Assembly (NCBI RefSeq): GCF_040358255.1
Contig: NZ_CP132938.1
Coordinates: forward strand, 682,001-746,000
Direction of reading: 5' to 3'
Length of the DNA stretch: 64,000 nucleotides
From: Tunturibacter gelidoferens
GTDB taxonomy: Bacteria; Acidobacteriota; Terriglobia; Terriglobales; Acidobacteriaceae
The notes below the pieces were generated by a model that had not been told where the DNA came from, searched no databases, and worked only from the letters and a program-made list of their open reading frames with translations. Shown here in pieces: positions 1 to 8,968 of the stretch. Each line of letters opens with the position of its first letter. The stretch's first letter is position 1. The translations under genes and the position numbers were made by a program.

Positions 1-1
1 C

Positions 2-1758
2 CCCGGTTCCTTCACCTACACTCCCGCCGTTGGCAGCACACCAGCCGCCGGCACCGACACTCTCTCGGTCACCTTCACCCCCACCGACTCATCCAACTAC
101 ACCACCGCAACAAAGTCCGTCCAGATCGTCGTCACACAAGCCACTCCGGTGATCACCTGGGCTAACCCAGCCAGCATCACCTACGGCACAACTCTCTCCA
201 ACATCCAACTCGACGCCTCCACTCCCGTCGCTGGTAACTTCACCTACACACCTGCCGCTGGCAGCACCCCCCTCGCCGGCACCGATACGCTCTCGGTCGT
301 ATTCACCCCGACTGACACCTCCAACTACACCACCGCAACCAAGTCTGTACAGATCGTCGTCACCCAAGCCACTCCCGTCATCACCTGGGCCACTCCCGCC
401 GCAATCACCTACGGCACCGCGCTCTCCGCGACACAACTCGACGCCACCGCGTCCGTTCCGGGAACTTTCGTCTACAACCCAGCCGCTGGTACCGTGTTGA
501 CCGCCGGCACGGACGCCCTCTCGGTCACCTTCACCCCAACCGACACCGCCAACTACACCACCGTCACCAAGACAATCTCACTCACCGTAAACCAGGCCAC
601 ACCAATTATCACCTGGGCCAACCCCGCAACCATCACCTACGGCACAGCACTCTCGGCCACACAGCTTGATGCGACAGCCTCGGTCCCCGGCTCCTTCGCC
701 TATACCCCGGCAGCTGGCAGCATCCCGACCGCAGGCACTGACACCCTCTCAGTCACCTTCACCCCGAGCGACACCACCAACTACGCCACCGTCACCAAGA
801 CGGTTCAGCTCACCGTCAACCAGGCCACACCAACCATCACCTGGACCAACCCTGCAACCATCACCTACGGCACTGCGCTCTCCAGCACACAACTGAACGC
901 AACCGCCTCGGTCCCCGGCTCCTTCACCTACTCCCCGGCAGCGGGCGGCATCATCACCGCAGGCACTGACACCCTCTCGGTCACCTTCACCCCAACCGAC
1001 ACCACGGACTACACCACCGCCTCCGCCTCGGTTCAGATCATCGTCAATCAGGCCACTCCAACCATCGCGTGGACAAATCCGGCGCCCATCACCTACGGCA
1101 CCGCGCTCTCTAACGCCCAGCTCAACGCCACCCCGTCGGTCCCCGGAGAACTCACCTACTCCCCGGCAGCGGGCGCCATCCTCACCGCCGGAACCGATAC
1201 CCTCTCGGTCTCCTTTGTCCCAACCGACACCACCGACTACACCTCGGCCACCAAGACCGTCCAGATCGTCGTCAACCAGGCCACTCCCGTCATCTCATGG
1301 CCGACCCCATCCCTCATCGTCTACGGCACCGCGCTCTCTAACGCCCAGCTCGACGCCACCTCTTCCGTCCCCGGCAAGCTCGTCTACACTCCGGCAGCCG
1401 GCAGCATCCCACCCGCCGGAACCGACACCCTCTCGGTCACCTTCACCCCCACCGACACCACCGACTACACCTCGACCACCCAGACCACGCAGCTCACCGT
1501 CAGCCAGTACACCCCCATCGTCACCTGGGCCACGCCGGCATCAATCGTCTACGGAACCCCGCTAAGCACCACCCAGCTGAACGCCGCCGTCTATCAACCC
1601 AACAGCACCAACCCGATCCCCGGCACCTACGTCTACAGCCCGGCAATTGGAACCAACCTCATGGTCGGCAACCAGCCCCTGTCCGTCACCTTCACCCCAA
1701 CCGACACCTCCGACTACACCACCGCCACCAAGACCATCTCCCTCGTCGTCACCCAGGC
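2..1758 (+). repeat. Tandem 225-bp coding repeats
   Basis: The DNA encoding the MBG modules is itself repeated with a period near 225 bp. The phrase encoding TWxxPAxITYGT recurs near positions 153, 378, 606, 831, 1056, 1281 and 1515. Neighbouring units are close enough at the DNA level that recombination could change copy number. This is a gene-internal repeat, not a CRISPR or mobile element. Confidence 0.85.
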
Positions 1759-2809
1759 CGGCCTCACCATCGAAGCCGACAGCTTCACCCGACTCTACGG
1801 CACGCAGAACCCAGCCTTCACTGGCACCGTTACCGGCCAGCAGGATGGAGACACCTTCGTAGAGACCTTCTCCAACTCCGCGACGATCCAGTCCAACCCC
1901 GGTCAGTATCCGATCATCCCGTCGGTCAACGGAGCCAACCTCTCCGACTACACCCAGACCATCCAGGCCGGAAACCTCTCCATCACCAAGGCGCCAGCCC
2001 TCACCACGCTGAGCCTCAGCACCACCGCCATCCACTACGCCCTGCCCGTAACCTTCACCGCCAACGTCGCCTCCACCACCACCGGAACACCCACCGGAAC
2101 CGTAATCTTCTTCGATAACGGCAACCCGCTCAACACCGCTACCCTCTCGAGCGGCGTCGCCACCTTCTCCACCACGTCCCTCTCCGTAGGCGTCCACACC
2201 ATCACCGCCGTATACAGCGGAGACATCGACTTCAGTTCCAGCACCGCCTCCGCCGCATCCGGAGCGAACACCATCACCATCGCGCCTCTCGACTTCACCA
2301 TCGTCCTCACCAGCGCCCAGACCGTCGAAGGCACCTACGGCAGCACCCGTCTGTATACCTTCCACGTCTCTCCCGTCGGCGGATACTACCCCGGAACCAT
2401 CAATCTCGTCGCCAGCCCGACCGGCCCCATCCTCGCCACCTATACCTTCTCGCCGTCAACCATCGCCCAGTTCGCCGGCCCAACCGACATCACCCTCACC
2501 GTCGCAACCCGCAAACTCGCCTCACTCGACTCCCCGCAGGATCGCTCGCGCCGCCTCTCTCACATCGCGCTTGGTCTCTTCCTCCTGCCTCTCCTCGGCC
2601 TCCGCTACTCGCGTCGTTCCAGCCGCAAACTCACACGCCTCATCATCCACTCGCTCCTCATCCTGTCCTCTCTCGGAGCCATCGGAACCATCACCGGTTG
2701 CGGCGCAGGTTACTTCGACCGCACCTACCCCATAGTTGTTACAGCCAACAGCAACGGAATCCAGCACACTGTGAACGTCGACTACCACATCGACCAGTCC
2801 CCACAGTAA
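2..2809 (+). CDS. Surface/exported MBG and Ig-like repeat protein (5' partial)
   Basis: The reading frame is open from the left edge, so the gene begins outside the window; about 935 residues are present. Seven full and one partial copies of a roughly 75-residue module follow each other, each carrying an ITYGTxLS motif and the end motif TDTSNYTTA, the signature of MBG-type bacterial Ig-like domains. They are followed by a divergent MBG domain (RLYGTQNPAFTG) and one Ig-like group 3 domain (GTPTGTVIFFDNG, then GVHTITAVYSGD). The C-terminus has two hydrophobic stretches separated by an Arg/Ser-rich loop, then a GCG motif and a short beta-rich tail; this ending is common in large acidobacterial surface proteins. 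The role is probably structural or adhesive. No catalytic motif is visible and nothing in the window shows a partner. Confidence 0.85.
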   Translation, partial: PGSFTYTPAVGSTPAAGTDTLSVTFTPTDSSNYTTATKSVQIVVTQATPVITWANPASITYGTTLSNIQLDASTPVAGNFTYTPAAGSTPLAGTDTLSVVFTPTDTSNYTTATKSVQIVVTQATPVITWATPAAITYGTALSATQLDATASVPGTFVYNPAAGTVLTAGTDALSVTFTPTDTANYTTVTKTISLTVNQATPIITWANPATITYGTALSATQLDATASVPGSFAYTPAAGSIPTAGTDTLSVTFTPSDTTNYATVTKTVQLTVNQATPTITWTNPATITYGTALSSTQLNATASVPGSFTYSPAAGGIITAGTDTLSVTFTPTDTTDYTTASASVQIIVNQATPTIAWTNPAPITYGTALSNAQLNATPSVPGELTYSPAAGAILTAGTDTLSVSFVPTDTTDYTSATKTVQIVVNQATPVISWPTPSLIVYGTALSNAQLDATSSVPGKLVYTPAAGSIPPAGTDTLSVTFTPTDTTDYTSTTQTTQLTVSQYTPIVTWATPASIVYGTPLSTTQLNAAVYQPNSTNPIPGTYVYSPAIGTNLMVGNQPLSVTFTPTDTSDYTTATKTISLVVTQAGLTIEADSFTRLYGTQNPAFTGTVTGQQDGDTFVETFSNSATIQSNPGQYPIIPSVNGANLSDYTQTIQAGNLSITKAPALTTLSLSTTAIHYALPVTFTANVASTTTGTPTGTVIFFDNGNPLNTATLSSGVATFSTTSLSVGVHTITAVYSGDIDFSSSTASAASGANTITIAPLDFTIVLTSAQTVEGTYGSTRLYTFHVSPVGGYYPGTINLVASPTGPILATYTFSPSTIAQFAGPTDITLTVATRKLASLDSPQDRSRRLSHIALGLFLLPLLGLRYSRRSSRKLTRLIIHSLLILSSLGAIGTITGCGAGYFDRTYPIVVTANSNGIQHTVNVDYHIDQSPQ

Positions 2810-2838
2810 AAATTGCAAGCTTCAAGAGAGACCTCCGC

Positions 2839-3459
2839 ATGAGTAACAAATCGACTTCAAACAGATTCGCAAAGCTTGCAAAGGATCTCATCCCGGGAAT
2901 CAAGATCTCTGCCCTGCTCTGCGTCGTGAGCTTCGCCGCCTCACACCTCCACGCCCAGGCACTTCCAACCGCCACCAGCGCCGGAGTCCTTCAGGCGGGC
3001 GGCGAGTTCAACTACGCCAACTCCGACTACGTGCCGCAAAAGATCAAAGGCGGAGGCGCATACGTAGGCTTTGACTTCAAATATCACTATGGAATCGAAG
3101 CCGAGTTCCATCAGATCAATGACCCCGACCCCACCACACAGATATACGAACGCACCTACGAGATCGGCCCGCGCTACGTCCTGCACTTTCACAGAATAGA
3201 ACCCTTCGCCAAGGTCATGTACGGCCGCGGCGTCTTCAACTATCCGGAGGTCCCGAGCCTCACCCCCGGCGGTCCCCCACAAGGCAACGCCGCCAACCTC
3301 GCCTACAACATCGCCGCCGCAGGCATCGGAGTCGACTACCGCCTGACACGCTCCATCAACGTGCGCGCAGAGTATGAGTTTCAAAAATGGTTCGGCTTCC
3401 CGCCAAACGGTCTTTCCCCGCAGGTCTTGGGAATCGGCGCAGCCTACCGCTTCCACTAA
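2839..3459 (+). CDS. Outer-membrane beta-barrel protein
   Basis: The predicted protein has 206 residues. A basic N-terminus is followed by a hydrophobic segment and a cleavage-like AHAQA (residues about 22-36), so it is exported. The rest alternates aromatic and polar residues (GAYVGFDFKYHYGIEAEF, YRLTRSINVRAEYEFQ) and ends in AAYRFH with an aromatic near the C-terminus, as in eight-stranded OmpA-like or opacity-type barrels. I chose the ATG at 2839 because AAGAGAGA lies just upstream and because this start begins at the signal peptide; an in-frame upstream extension would overlap the previous gene. The previous gene ends 29 bp upstream, so the two may be co-transcribed. Function beyond the barrel fold is unknown. 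Confidence 0.85.
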   Translation: MSNKSTSNRFAKLAKDLIPGIKISALLCVVSFAASHLHAQALPTATSAGVLQAGGEFNYANSDYVPQKIKGGGAYVGFDFKYHYGIEAEFHQINDPDPTTQIYERTYEIGPRYVLHFHRIEPFAKVMYGRGVFNYPEVPSLTPGGPPQGNAANLAYNIAAAGIGVDYRLTRSINVRAEYEFQKWFGFPPNGLSPQVLGIGAAYRFH

Positions 3460-3468
3460 AGTAAATAA

Positions 3469-3523
3469 GGTATACAAGTCACGAAGTGACCGCGCCACGC
3501 GCAGTGGGCCCGTCCGGCAGGAC
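3469..3523 (+). repeat. Three-hairpin intergenic repeat, copy 1
   Basis: The element reads GGTATACAAG, then GTCACGAAGTGAC (hairpin), a second stem CCAC/GTGG around a GCGCA loop, and GTCCGGCAGGAC (third hairpin). It fills the gap between two convergent genes. The third hairpin ends 14 bp before the stop codon of the minus-strand GH31 gene. Seven further copies lie in the window (near 31.1, 38.5, 56.8, 59.3, 59.4, 62.7 and 62.8 kb). Confidence 0.85.
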
Positions 3524-3537
3524 CTACAGAATCGAAC

Positions 3538-6087
3538 CTACCTCCCGGCAACCTCCAACTCCCCGCCCTCAGGCCTCTCCGGCAACAGAATCGTCAGCGA
3601 GTGCATCGCCTCATCGAATCTAGAGTTCGCAATCGCTTCGCCGCCGTATGTAATCTTCCCCGGCGCAACGTTCCAACCGAAGATGGTCACCTCTACCCGA
3701 TTCCACCAGGGCTGAAAACTCCCCTCTCGCGCCCCAACGTGAAGGCGCAAACCATCGCCAGTCGATTCGCAGCTATACTTCACGCGCAGAAAATCCTTCT
3801 CCTTATATGCGAAGCTGATTCCGTCATCCTGATACAGTGAGCCCGCGCATCCCTCGCCCGGATAGACCTTCAGCGTCAGCGGACCATCCGGCTTCTCCTG
3901 CGTACTCTCGACCAGCGGCGCAAACGGCAGGATCGACCCCGCCCGAACAAACACGGGCAACACATTCACCTCAGGCTTAATCTTCACCGACTGAAGCGCA
4001 CCCACTCCCAGCGCCGCACCCGTACTCACCACCACCGCCTCACGAGCACTAGCCGCAACTTTCGCTCCCGTCCAGTAGTCATACCAACCCACCGGAGGAA
4101 ACGTTACCGCATAGCTATCCGGCGCCTCAGGATAAGGCGCAGGCGCGATCAACAGATCCGGTCCAAGCATAAACTCATTGGCAGCATCAAGATCAAGCGG
4201 ATGCTTGTCTGCAGTCGCATCAGGAAACTCCAGAAACAGAGGCCGCATCATCGGAACACCTGTGCGGGAGTTCTCCTCCGCCAACGTATAAAGGTACGGC
4301 ATCAACCGATACCGATCCTCAATGTACTTCCTCCGAACCGCCTCTACCTCAGGACCACCCACCCACGGCTCCTGATCCGCCGTGAACTTTTCGGTGTGGT
4401 CGCGATAGATTGGATTGAACTCCCCCACCTCAATCCACTTCGTCAGCAGATCCTGCGTGGACGAACCCGCATAGCCTCCAATATCGTCACCCGCCATCGA
4501 AAACCCGCTCAGGCCAAGGTTCAGAAGCATCGGCGTACTCATGCGAAGGTGATTCCAGCTGCTCGAGTTATCTCCCGTCCAAGTCGACGCATACCGCTGA
4601 CCGCCCGCGTAAGTAGCCCGAGTCAAAACAAAAGGCCGCTGGTTCGGCTTCAACGCGAGCAGGCCTTCATAGGTCCCCCGCGAGTTCTCCATGCCATACA
4701 CGTTGTGAATCTCCGCATGACGCGCAGTCCTCGGCACAAAGCCCGGCTCATCGATCCGATGCACCACATCCAGCGGCATCGTCTTCGATGGGGTCTCGAA
4801 CACCGAAGGTTCGTTCATGTCGTTCCAAAACCCCGCCGCTCCATCCTCATAGAAGTCTTTATAGAGAGTTCCCCACCACACCCGCGACTCTTTCCTTGTG
4901 AAATCAGGAAACACCGATGGCCCCGGCCACACCTTGCCCACAAACACCGACCCATCCGGATTTTTCACAAAATGATCGCCCGCTAACCCCGTGCCGTAAG
5001 GCGCGTATCCCTGATTCGCTCGATCCGCAATATGCAGATCCGTAATCAACACCAGGTTGAAGTGCTTCTCCTTCAACTCCTGAATAAACTCCGGAAACTT
5101 CGGAAACGCCTGCTGATTCACCGTGAACGGCGCGTTCCGATCCTGAAAGTCGATGTCCAGATAGAGTGCATCACAAGGAATCCGATCAACGCGCATACGG
5201 TCTGCCACCTCGCGCGCCCGCGCCTCCGTCATGTAGGAGTAGCGCGACTGCTGAAAGCCCAGTGACCACCGCGGAGGCAGCGGCGTAAGACCAGTCAACC
5301 AGGCATAACCCTCCATCACCTGCTTCGGCTTCGGGCCATAGATAAAGTAGTAGTCAATCGGTCCGCCATCGGCGCCAAACGAGTAAGCCTCCGAGTCTTC
5401 CTTCCCAAAATCAAAGCTCGTCCGCCACGTGTTATCCAGAAACAACCCGTACGATCTCCCCGCATTGTCCGCGACAAAAAACGGAATCGCCTTATAAAGC
5501 GGATCGCTGCTCTCCTGAAAGCGATATTGATCTGTATTCCACATCTCGTAGGCACCACCTCTGCGATCAAGCGGCCCCGTCTTATCTCCCAGGCCAAAGT
5601 AGTGCTCCTCTGCCGGCATCCTCTTGTAGACGCGGAAGTGATCGCCGTGAAACTCAACCGGTCGCGCATCCTGCAACAAAACTCCGCCGCTCCCATCGCT
5701 GATCGTGACGGCAAGCGTCGCGCGGTCCACAGAAACCTGCAGTGCCTTCGTACGAAAACCAGCCTTGCTCGCCTCCGCGCGATAGGCCGTGGCGACGGAG
5801 CTTGTTCGCGAGCCCGGAAGCACAGCCCACGACGCATCCTCCGGCATCTTCCCCGTCTTCGAGACTCGAATACGCAGAACATCCTCTCGCAGCGCGGTAA
5901 TCTGAACCCTCGCCTCGCCATCCCTCAGCTCTAAGCCATTCGGCAGCGCCGCAGCACTCGTCGCACGATTCAGCGAAATCAGATCGCCCTTTTCACCCGT
6001 TGCGCTCTGTGCCGACAGACCGGGAACACTCATCACGCAGCCCAAAACAAACAGGACAGCAACTCTTCCAAAACGCAATCCATTCAT
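3538..6087 (-). CDS. Glycoside hydrolase family 31 (alpha-glucosidase type)
   Basis: The protein has 849 residues with an N-terminal signal peptide ending near GLSAQ. Family GH31 enzymes release terminal alpha-glucose or alpha-xylose by a retaining mechanism. The nucleophile motif WNDMNE is present with Asp423, and the acid/base motif TWTGDN with Asp506, so the enzyme should be active. The order is N-terminal galactose-mutarotase-like domain, (beta/alpha)8 barrel with the motifs, and C-terminal beta domains including the DUF5110-like end. I chose the ATG at 6087 because GAAGGA precedes it by a good distance and it opens the signal peptide; a start 66 bp further up would add a non-signal tail. 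It probably acts in the periplasm on oligosaccharides. Substrate cannot be told from sequence. Confidence 0.92.
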   Translation of the reverse strand: MNGLRFGRVAVLFVLGCVMSVPGLSAQSATGEKGDLISLNRATSAAALPNGLELRDGEARVQITALREDVLRIRVSKTGKMPEDASWAVLPGSRTSSVATAYRAEASKAGFRTKALQVSVDRATLAVTISDGSGGVLLQDARPVEFHGDHFRVYKRMPAEEHYFGLGDKTGPLDRRGGAYEMWNTDQYRFQESSDPLYKAIPFFVADNAGRSYGLFLDNTWRTSFDFGKEDSEAYSFGADGGPIDYYFIYGPKPKQVMEGYAWLTGLTPLPPRWSLGFQQSRYSYMTEARAREVADRMRVDRIPCDALYLDIDFQDRNAPFTVNQQAFPKFPEFIQELKEKHFNLVLITDLHIADRANQGYAPYGTGLAGDHFVKNPDGSVFVGKVWPGPSVFPDFTRKESRVWWGTLYKDFYEDGAAGFWNDMNEPSVFETPSKTMPLDVVHRIDEPGFVPRTARHAEIHNVYGMENSRGTYEGLLALKPNQRPFVLTRATYAGGQRYASTWTGDNSSSWNHLRMSTPMLLNLGLSGFSMAGDDIGGYAGSSTQDLLTKWIEVGEFNPIYRDHTEKFTADQEPWVGGPEVEAVRRKYIEDRYRLMPYLYTLAEENSRTGVPMMRPLFLEFPDATADKHPLDLDAANEFMLGPDLLIAPAPYPEAPDSYAVTFPPVGWYDYWTGAKVAASAREAVVVSTGAALGVGALQSVKIKPEVNVLPVFVRAGSILPFAPLVESTQEKPDGPLTLKVYPGEGCAGSLYQDDGISFAYKEKDFLRVKYSCESTGDGLRLHVGAREGSFQPWWNRVEVTIFGWNVAPGKITYGGEAIANSRFDEAMHSLTILLPERPEGGELEVAGR

Positions 6088-6483
6088 ATTTCCTTCAACC
6101 TCATTCACACATAGAAAAGCGGGAGTCTGACTCCGAAGAAGCCTCCGAGTCACAAACCAACATTATGCACCTCCGCCCCCAAGTCTCCCCGCGCTCCCCT
6201 AAACTAAACTCCCAGATGGACTAAACAAGGCCCACCTCTGTCATTTCCGTGGCCTCCCTTTCGCTGGGCTGCCTCTGCATTAAGAGGGCCGCTGTCTTCT
6301 AGCGCCAACCGCCTGTTCAAAGATAGGATCTCTGACGGTGCCGCCCTAACTGCCGCCTGTCCGCTATGCCGACTATCCCTCCAAGTGACGAGAAGCGCGT
6401 TTGTGAGGACTCATCTCGCCTAGCTCGCGAAAAGACGAGAGCGCGCCTATTACAGTCATCGCGCTTTCACCACCTGTGCCGTT
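6088..6483. other. Intergenic region without a gene
   Basis: This 396-bp gap lies upstream of the GH31 gene and downstream of the TetR gene. I found no credible coding frame, RNA gene or strong terminator in it. It must hold the GH31 promoter, which I could not place. Confidence 0.5.
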
Positions 6484-7074
6484 TCATCTTGGGAAAGTGA
6501 AGAGCTCGACGAGCGCCCTCACGCGCTCTTTCTGACGGCTGCGCGGAAATCGCTTGGTTCTTGTTAGCTCGGCGATACCATGGAGGCTCGCCCAAAACAG
6601 TTCCGATATAACCTCTGACTTCGAGCTCTGCCCCGGAAACAACTCCAGGAGTTGGGAAAACGCGAAACGCAGCTCCGGAGGAGTAGCCGCGTCATCGAAT
6701 GGCACGCTCAGGCTGAGCGAAAACATCACTTCATACAGTGCGGGTGAAGACGCGGCGAACTCCAGATACGCGGCCGCGACCGATTCGACAGTACCTCCAC
6801 GCTTAACCCGTTTCCGTGCCTTCTCCAAAGCCAGGCCCATCTCCTGGAAACCCTCGATAGCAACCGCGGCGAGAATCCCTTCGCGGCTTCCAAAATGAGC
6901 GTACAAGACGGGTTGGCTGTATGAAATTTCGTCGGATAGCCGCCGAACGGTTACGTTGGACCACCCTTCAAGCTCCGCGATTCGTCGTGCGGCACTGATG
7001 ATCTGTGCCCGGCGGGCCTGCTTGTCACGCAGTTTTCGTTCCGCAATTCGGTTAGGTGTTAGCGTCGACGCCAT
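6484..7074 (-). CDS. TetR/AcrR family transcriptional regulator
   Basis: The protein has 196 residues. The N-terminal helix-turn-helix is typical: IISAARRIAELEGWSNVTVRRLSDEISYSQPVLYAHFGSR split across residues about 24-64, including the YxHFxSRE recognition-helix end. The C-terminal all-helical domain binds a ligand in this family; here it resembles the WHG/TetR_C types but I cannot assign a ligand. The gene is divergent from the DUF4267-NIPSNAP-DUF1772 operon with 107 bp between the start codons. Two TAGC-N3-GCTA palindromes in that gap are likely operators, one close to each start, so it probably represses both itself and the operon. Confidence 0.9.
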   Translation of the reverse strand: MASTLTPNRIAERKLRDKQARRAQIISAARRIAELEGWSNVTVRRLSDEISYSQPVLYAHFGSREGILAAVAIEGFQEMGLALEKARKRVKRGGTVESVAAAYLEFAASSPALYEVMFSLSLSVPFDDAATPPELRFAFSQLLELFPGQSSKSEVISELFWASLHGIAELTRTKRFPRSRQKERVRALVELFTFPR

Positions 7075-7084
7075 TGATAGAAAT

Positions 7085-7157
7085 TATAGCACCGCTAGAA
7101 TAATTTAGCGGACAGTGAAACTTTTCCAAATGCTTTGCATCTTATATAGCGTTGCTA
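7085..7157. promoter_or_regulatory. Divergent promoter with two putative TetR operators
   Basis: TATAGCACCGCTA (7085-7097) and TATAGCGTTGCTA (7145-7157) share the dyad TAGC-N3-GCTA and a following GA. They are 60 bp apart centre to centre in an AT-rich stretch between divergent start codons. Palindromic pairs in such a position are usual for TetR-family autoregulation. Binding by the adjacent regulator is inferred, not shown. Confidence 0.6.
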
Positions 7158-7181
7158 GATTTTATAACAAGGAGACATATT

Positions 7182-7562
7182 ATGCGTAACGCCATACCGC
7201 TTTCTCTAGCTGCTCTCATGGCTGTGGCGATCATTGTCATCGGTTGTTTCTACCTTATATCTCCTGAACGAATGACAGGATCATTTGGTCTTGAGCCGCC
7301 TGCATCCGATGCTGACACTCGTGCCTGGCTACGCCTTAAAGGAATTCGGGACATCGCATCTGGATTGGTCGTGCTGACGATGATGCTGACCATGGGTACG
7401 CGGTCGGTAGGCATAGCCCTACTCGTATTAGCCATCACCCCTCTTGGCGACATGTCAATCGTTCTGGGGTCGGGCGGGTCGAGGTCGAAAGCGCTCTCAA
7501 TTCATGGCGTAACCTGCGCGGTGATGCTGGTCGTTGGCCTCTTGTTGATCCATGCCATTTGA
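7182..7562 (+). CDS. DUF4267 small membrane protein
   Basis: The protein has 126 residues and four hydrophobic segments (about residues 5-25, 55-70, 75-95 and 105-125). The central LRLKGIRDIASGL motif is characteristic of DUF4267, a DoxX-like integral membrane family with no known reaction. AAGGAG lies 7 bp before the ATG at 7182, which supports this start over a longer reading. It is first of three genes reading the same way (NIPSNAP at 7617, DUF1772 at 7981) and divergent from a TetR regulator. A stress- or small-molecule-responsive role is suggested by the context only. Confidence 0.85.
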   Translation: MRNAIPLSLAALMAVAIIVIGCFYLISPERMTGSFGLEPPASDADTRAWLRLKGIRDIASGLVVLTMMLTMGTRSVGIALLVLAITPLGDMSIVLGSGGSRSKALSIHGVTCAVMLVVGLLLIHAI

Positions 7563-7616
7563 GAGAAATGCCTCAACCAGTATTGCTAACCCATGTCTAT
7601 GCAATAGGAGGCGACA

Positions 7617-7940
7617 ATGCGAACCTTTGAACTTCGCGTGTACAAACTGCGCACCAAAGACGCGCTCGATTTCTACATGGAGCAGATTTATCCCCGTCAT
7701 CTCAGCAGCTTTCCGCTGTTCGGGATTGAGGCCCACGGCTTCTGGACTGCCAAGGAGGATGTCGAGCCAAGGTTCTTCGTGCTGGCCTCCTATGCGGCGG
7801 GCGAAGAACCCGGCGAGGTCGTTCGGCGGTATATGCAAAGCACAGAATTCGCTGAGGACATCAGGAACTTTGATGTATCAGACATCGTTGGCGTTGAATC
7901 GACAATCCTTATACCTTCAACAAGCTCCCCTCTTAAATGA
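7617..7940 (+). CDS. NIPSNAP family protein
   Basis: The protein has 107 residues and the compact ferredoxin-like fold pattern of the NIPSNAP family: TFELRVYKLR at the start, HLSSFPLFGIEAHGFW in the middle, and RFFVLASY later. The biochemical role of bacterial NIPSNAP proteins is not settled. AGGAGG precedes the ATG by 5 bp. It is the middle gene of the TetR-divergent operon, 54 bp after DUF4267 and 40 bp before DUF1772. Confidence 0.87.
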   Translation: MRTFELRVYKLRTKDALDFYMEQIYPRHLSSFPLFGIEAHGFWTAKEDVEPRFFVLASYAAGEEPGEVVRRYMQSTEFAEDIRNFDVSDIVGVESTILIPSTSSPLK

Positions 7941-7980
7941 TGTAACTCATTCCAAGGTGTTGTTTATGGAGGAATTCATG

Positions 7981-8436
7981 ATGGAAGTCCTAAATGTCGT
8001 TGCAATTATCGTCGCTGGATTGATGGTTGGATCTGAACTGGCCATCGCCGCGTTTGTTCATCCAACGCTCGATAAACTTCCGGATGATGTTCATCTGCCA
8101 GCCGCAAGCGCCCTCGCTCGTGTGCAGGGGAGGTTCATGCCGTTTTGGTACATTCTTGTATTTTTGCTTACTTTAGCCGAGCTTGTAATCCAATGGCACC
8201 AATCTGGTCGCTTACCGATCTGGATCACTACATCGGCCGTTTTGTGGATTTTGGCGATTTTGTATACGGTCACCGCCCTCGTGCCGATCAACAACCGTAT
8301 CGCATCGTGGGAAAAGTCCACTCCGCCTGCCGATTGGAAGACTTACCGGAGCAGATGGGATCTGCTTCACCGCTGGCGTGTTGTTCTCCTCACGATAGCT
8401 TTCGCGTTTCTAATCGTGGGATTCGTTTGCAAGTAG
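7981..8436 (+). CDS. DUF1772 (anthrone-oxygenase-like) membrane protein
   Basis: The protein has 151 residues and four predicted transmembrane helices. It carries the DUF1772 hallmarks: the NxxxA/GSELAIAAFVHP start, VQGRFMPFWY, ALVPINNRIASW and WxxLHRWR. Some eukaryotic relatives are anthrone oxygenases; bacterial members are mostly uncharacterised. Two adjacent in-frame ATGs lie at 7978 and 7981; GGAGGA at 7969-7974 has the better spacing to 7981. It is the last gene of the operon with DUF4267 and NIPSNAP. Confidence 0.83.
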   Translation: MEVLNVVAIIVAGLMVGSELAIAAFVHPTLDKLPDDVHLPAASALARVQGRFMPFWYILVFLLTLAELVIQWHQSGRLPIWITTSAVLWILAILYTVTALVPINNRIASWEKSTPPADWKTYRSRWDLLHRWRVVLLTIAFAFLIVGFVCK

Positions 8437-8494
8437 TCATCTTTGGCCTCTTCCCCAAGGCAGCTATCGCCGGAGATCGGGAGTCGTGGCAGTC

Positions 8495-8530
8495 TGCGCC
8501 ATTCCGGCTCTTTCGCGTGGCCTATTACTT
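8495..8530 (+). repeat. Partial copy of a repeated intergenic box
   Basis: GCGCCATTCCGGCTCTTTCGCGTGGC is nearly the same as 10418-10443, and GTGGCCTATTACTT matches the GTGGCGYATTAGTT box seen at 10438 and 61995 at 12 of 14 positions. Unlike those two, no -10-like hexamer or terminator follows. ATTACTT/AAGTAAT right after it (8524-8542) forms a small hairpin next to the stop of the minus-strand gene. Confidence 0.5.
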
Positions 8531-8541
8531 ACCGCAAGTAA

Positions 8542-8958
8542 TCACCGAGCTTTGCGAGGCTTCGGCTCGCTTCGAGCCGCTTTGCCGCCGGCACCGGGGG
8601 CGGGCATTACCTGGCCATGTGCTACCTGACCCAACGCTACGGGAGGCTTTTGAGCGATTTGGCTCCGGGTAAGTGCGACGCGAATCGCTATGCCGTTGTT
8701 CTTGCCGGTATCGATGAGATAGTCGGCGGTGACGGGCAGATTGTTCACGAAGGCGTCGCGCAGGAGGCCGAACATTGCCTGGCGGGCCGGAAGGTTGTCG
8801 TCGTTTCGGAGTTGAAAGCCATAGGCACCATCGCCGATTGCGTTGAGGATGAATACGGCCTCAACATCCAGGGCATCGTTGGGAGGACCGTAGCCGGTGC
8901 CGAGGTCGTGGGCGCGGAGAAAAACGATTTTTCCTGTCTTTTCGAGCAAGTTGGACAT
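8542..8958 (-). CDS. Stand-alone copy of the metalloprotease C-terminal domain
   Basis: The protein has 138 residues. Residues about 3-100 match the last 95 residues of the preceding metalloprotease: FLRAHDLGTGYG against FLRAHELGSGYG, YGFQLRNDDNLPARQAMFG against FGFQLRADPNGPTRREMFD, then LRDAFVNNLPVTADY against LRSAFIAGRPIRLDY. It adds a Pro/Ala/Arg-rich tail of about 40 residues. There is no signal peptide. AGGAG lies 9 bp before the ATG at 8958, and only 10 bp separate it from the protease gene, so the two form an operon. I do not know a function for this domain. A binding partner, inhibitor or shared carbohydrate/surface module are possibilities. Confidence 0.75.
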   Translation of the reverse strand: MSNLLEKTGKIVFLRAHDLGTGYGPPNDALDVEAVFILNAIGDGAYGFQLRNDDNLPARQAMFGLLRDAFVNNLPVTADYLIDTGKNNGIAIRVALTRSQIAQKPPVALGQVAHGQVMPAPGAGGKAARSEPKPRKAR

Positions 8959-8968
8959 GGGTAGTCTC

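Noticed and set aside
2-1758. Regularly spaced repeats that might suggest a CRISPR array.
   Set aside because: The period is about 225 bp, the unit is coding and in frame, and there are no short direct repeats with unique spacers.
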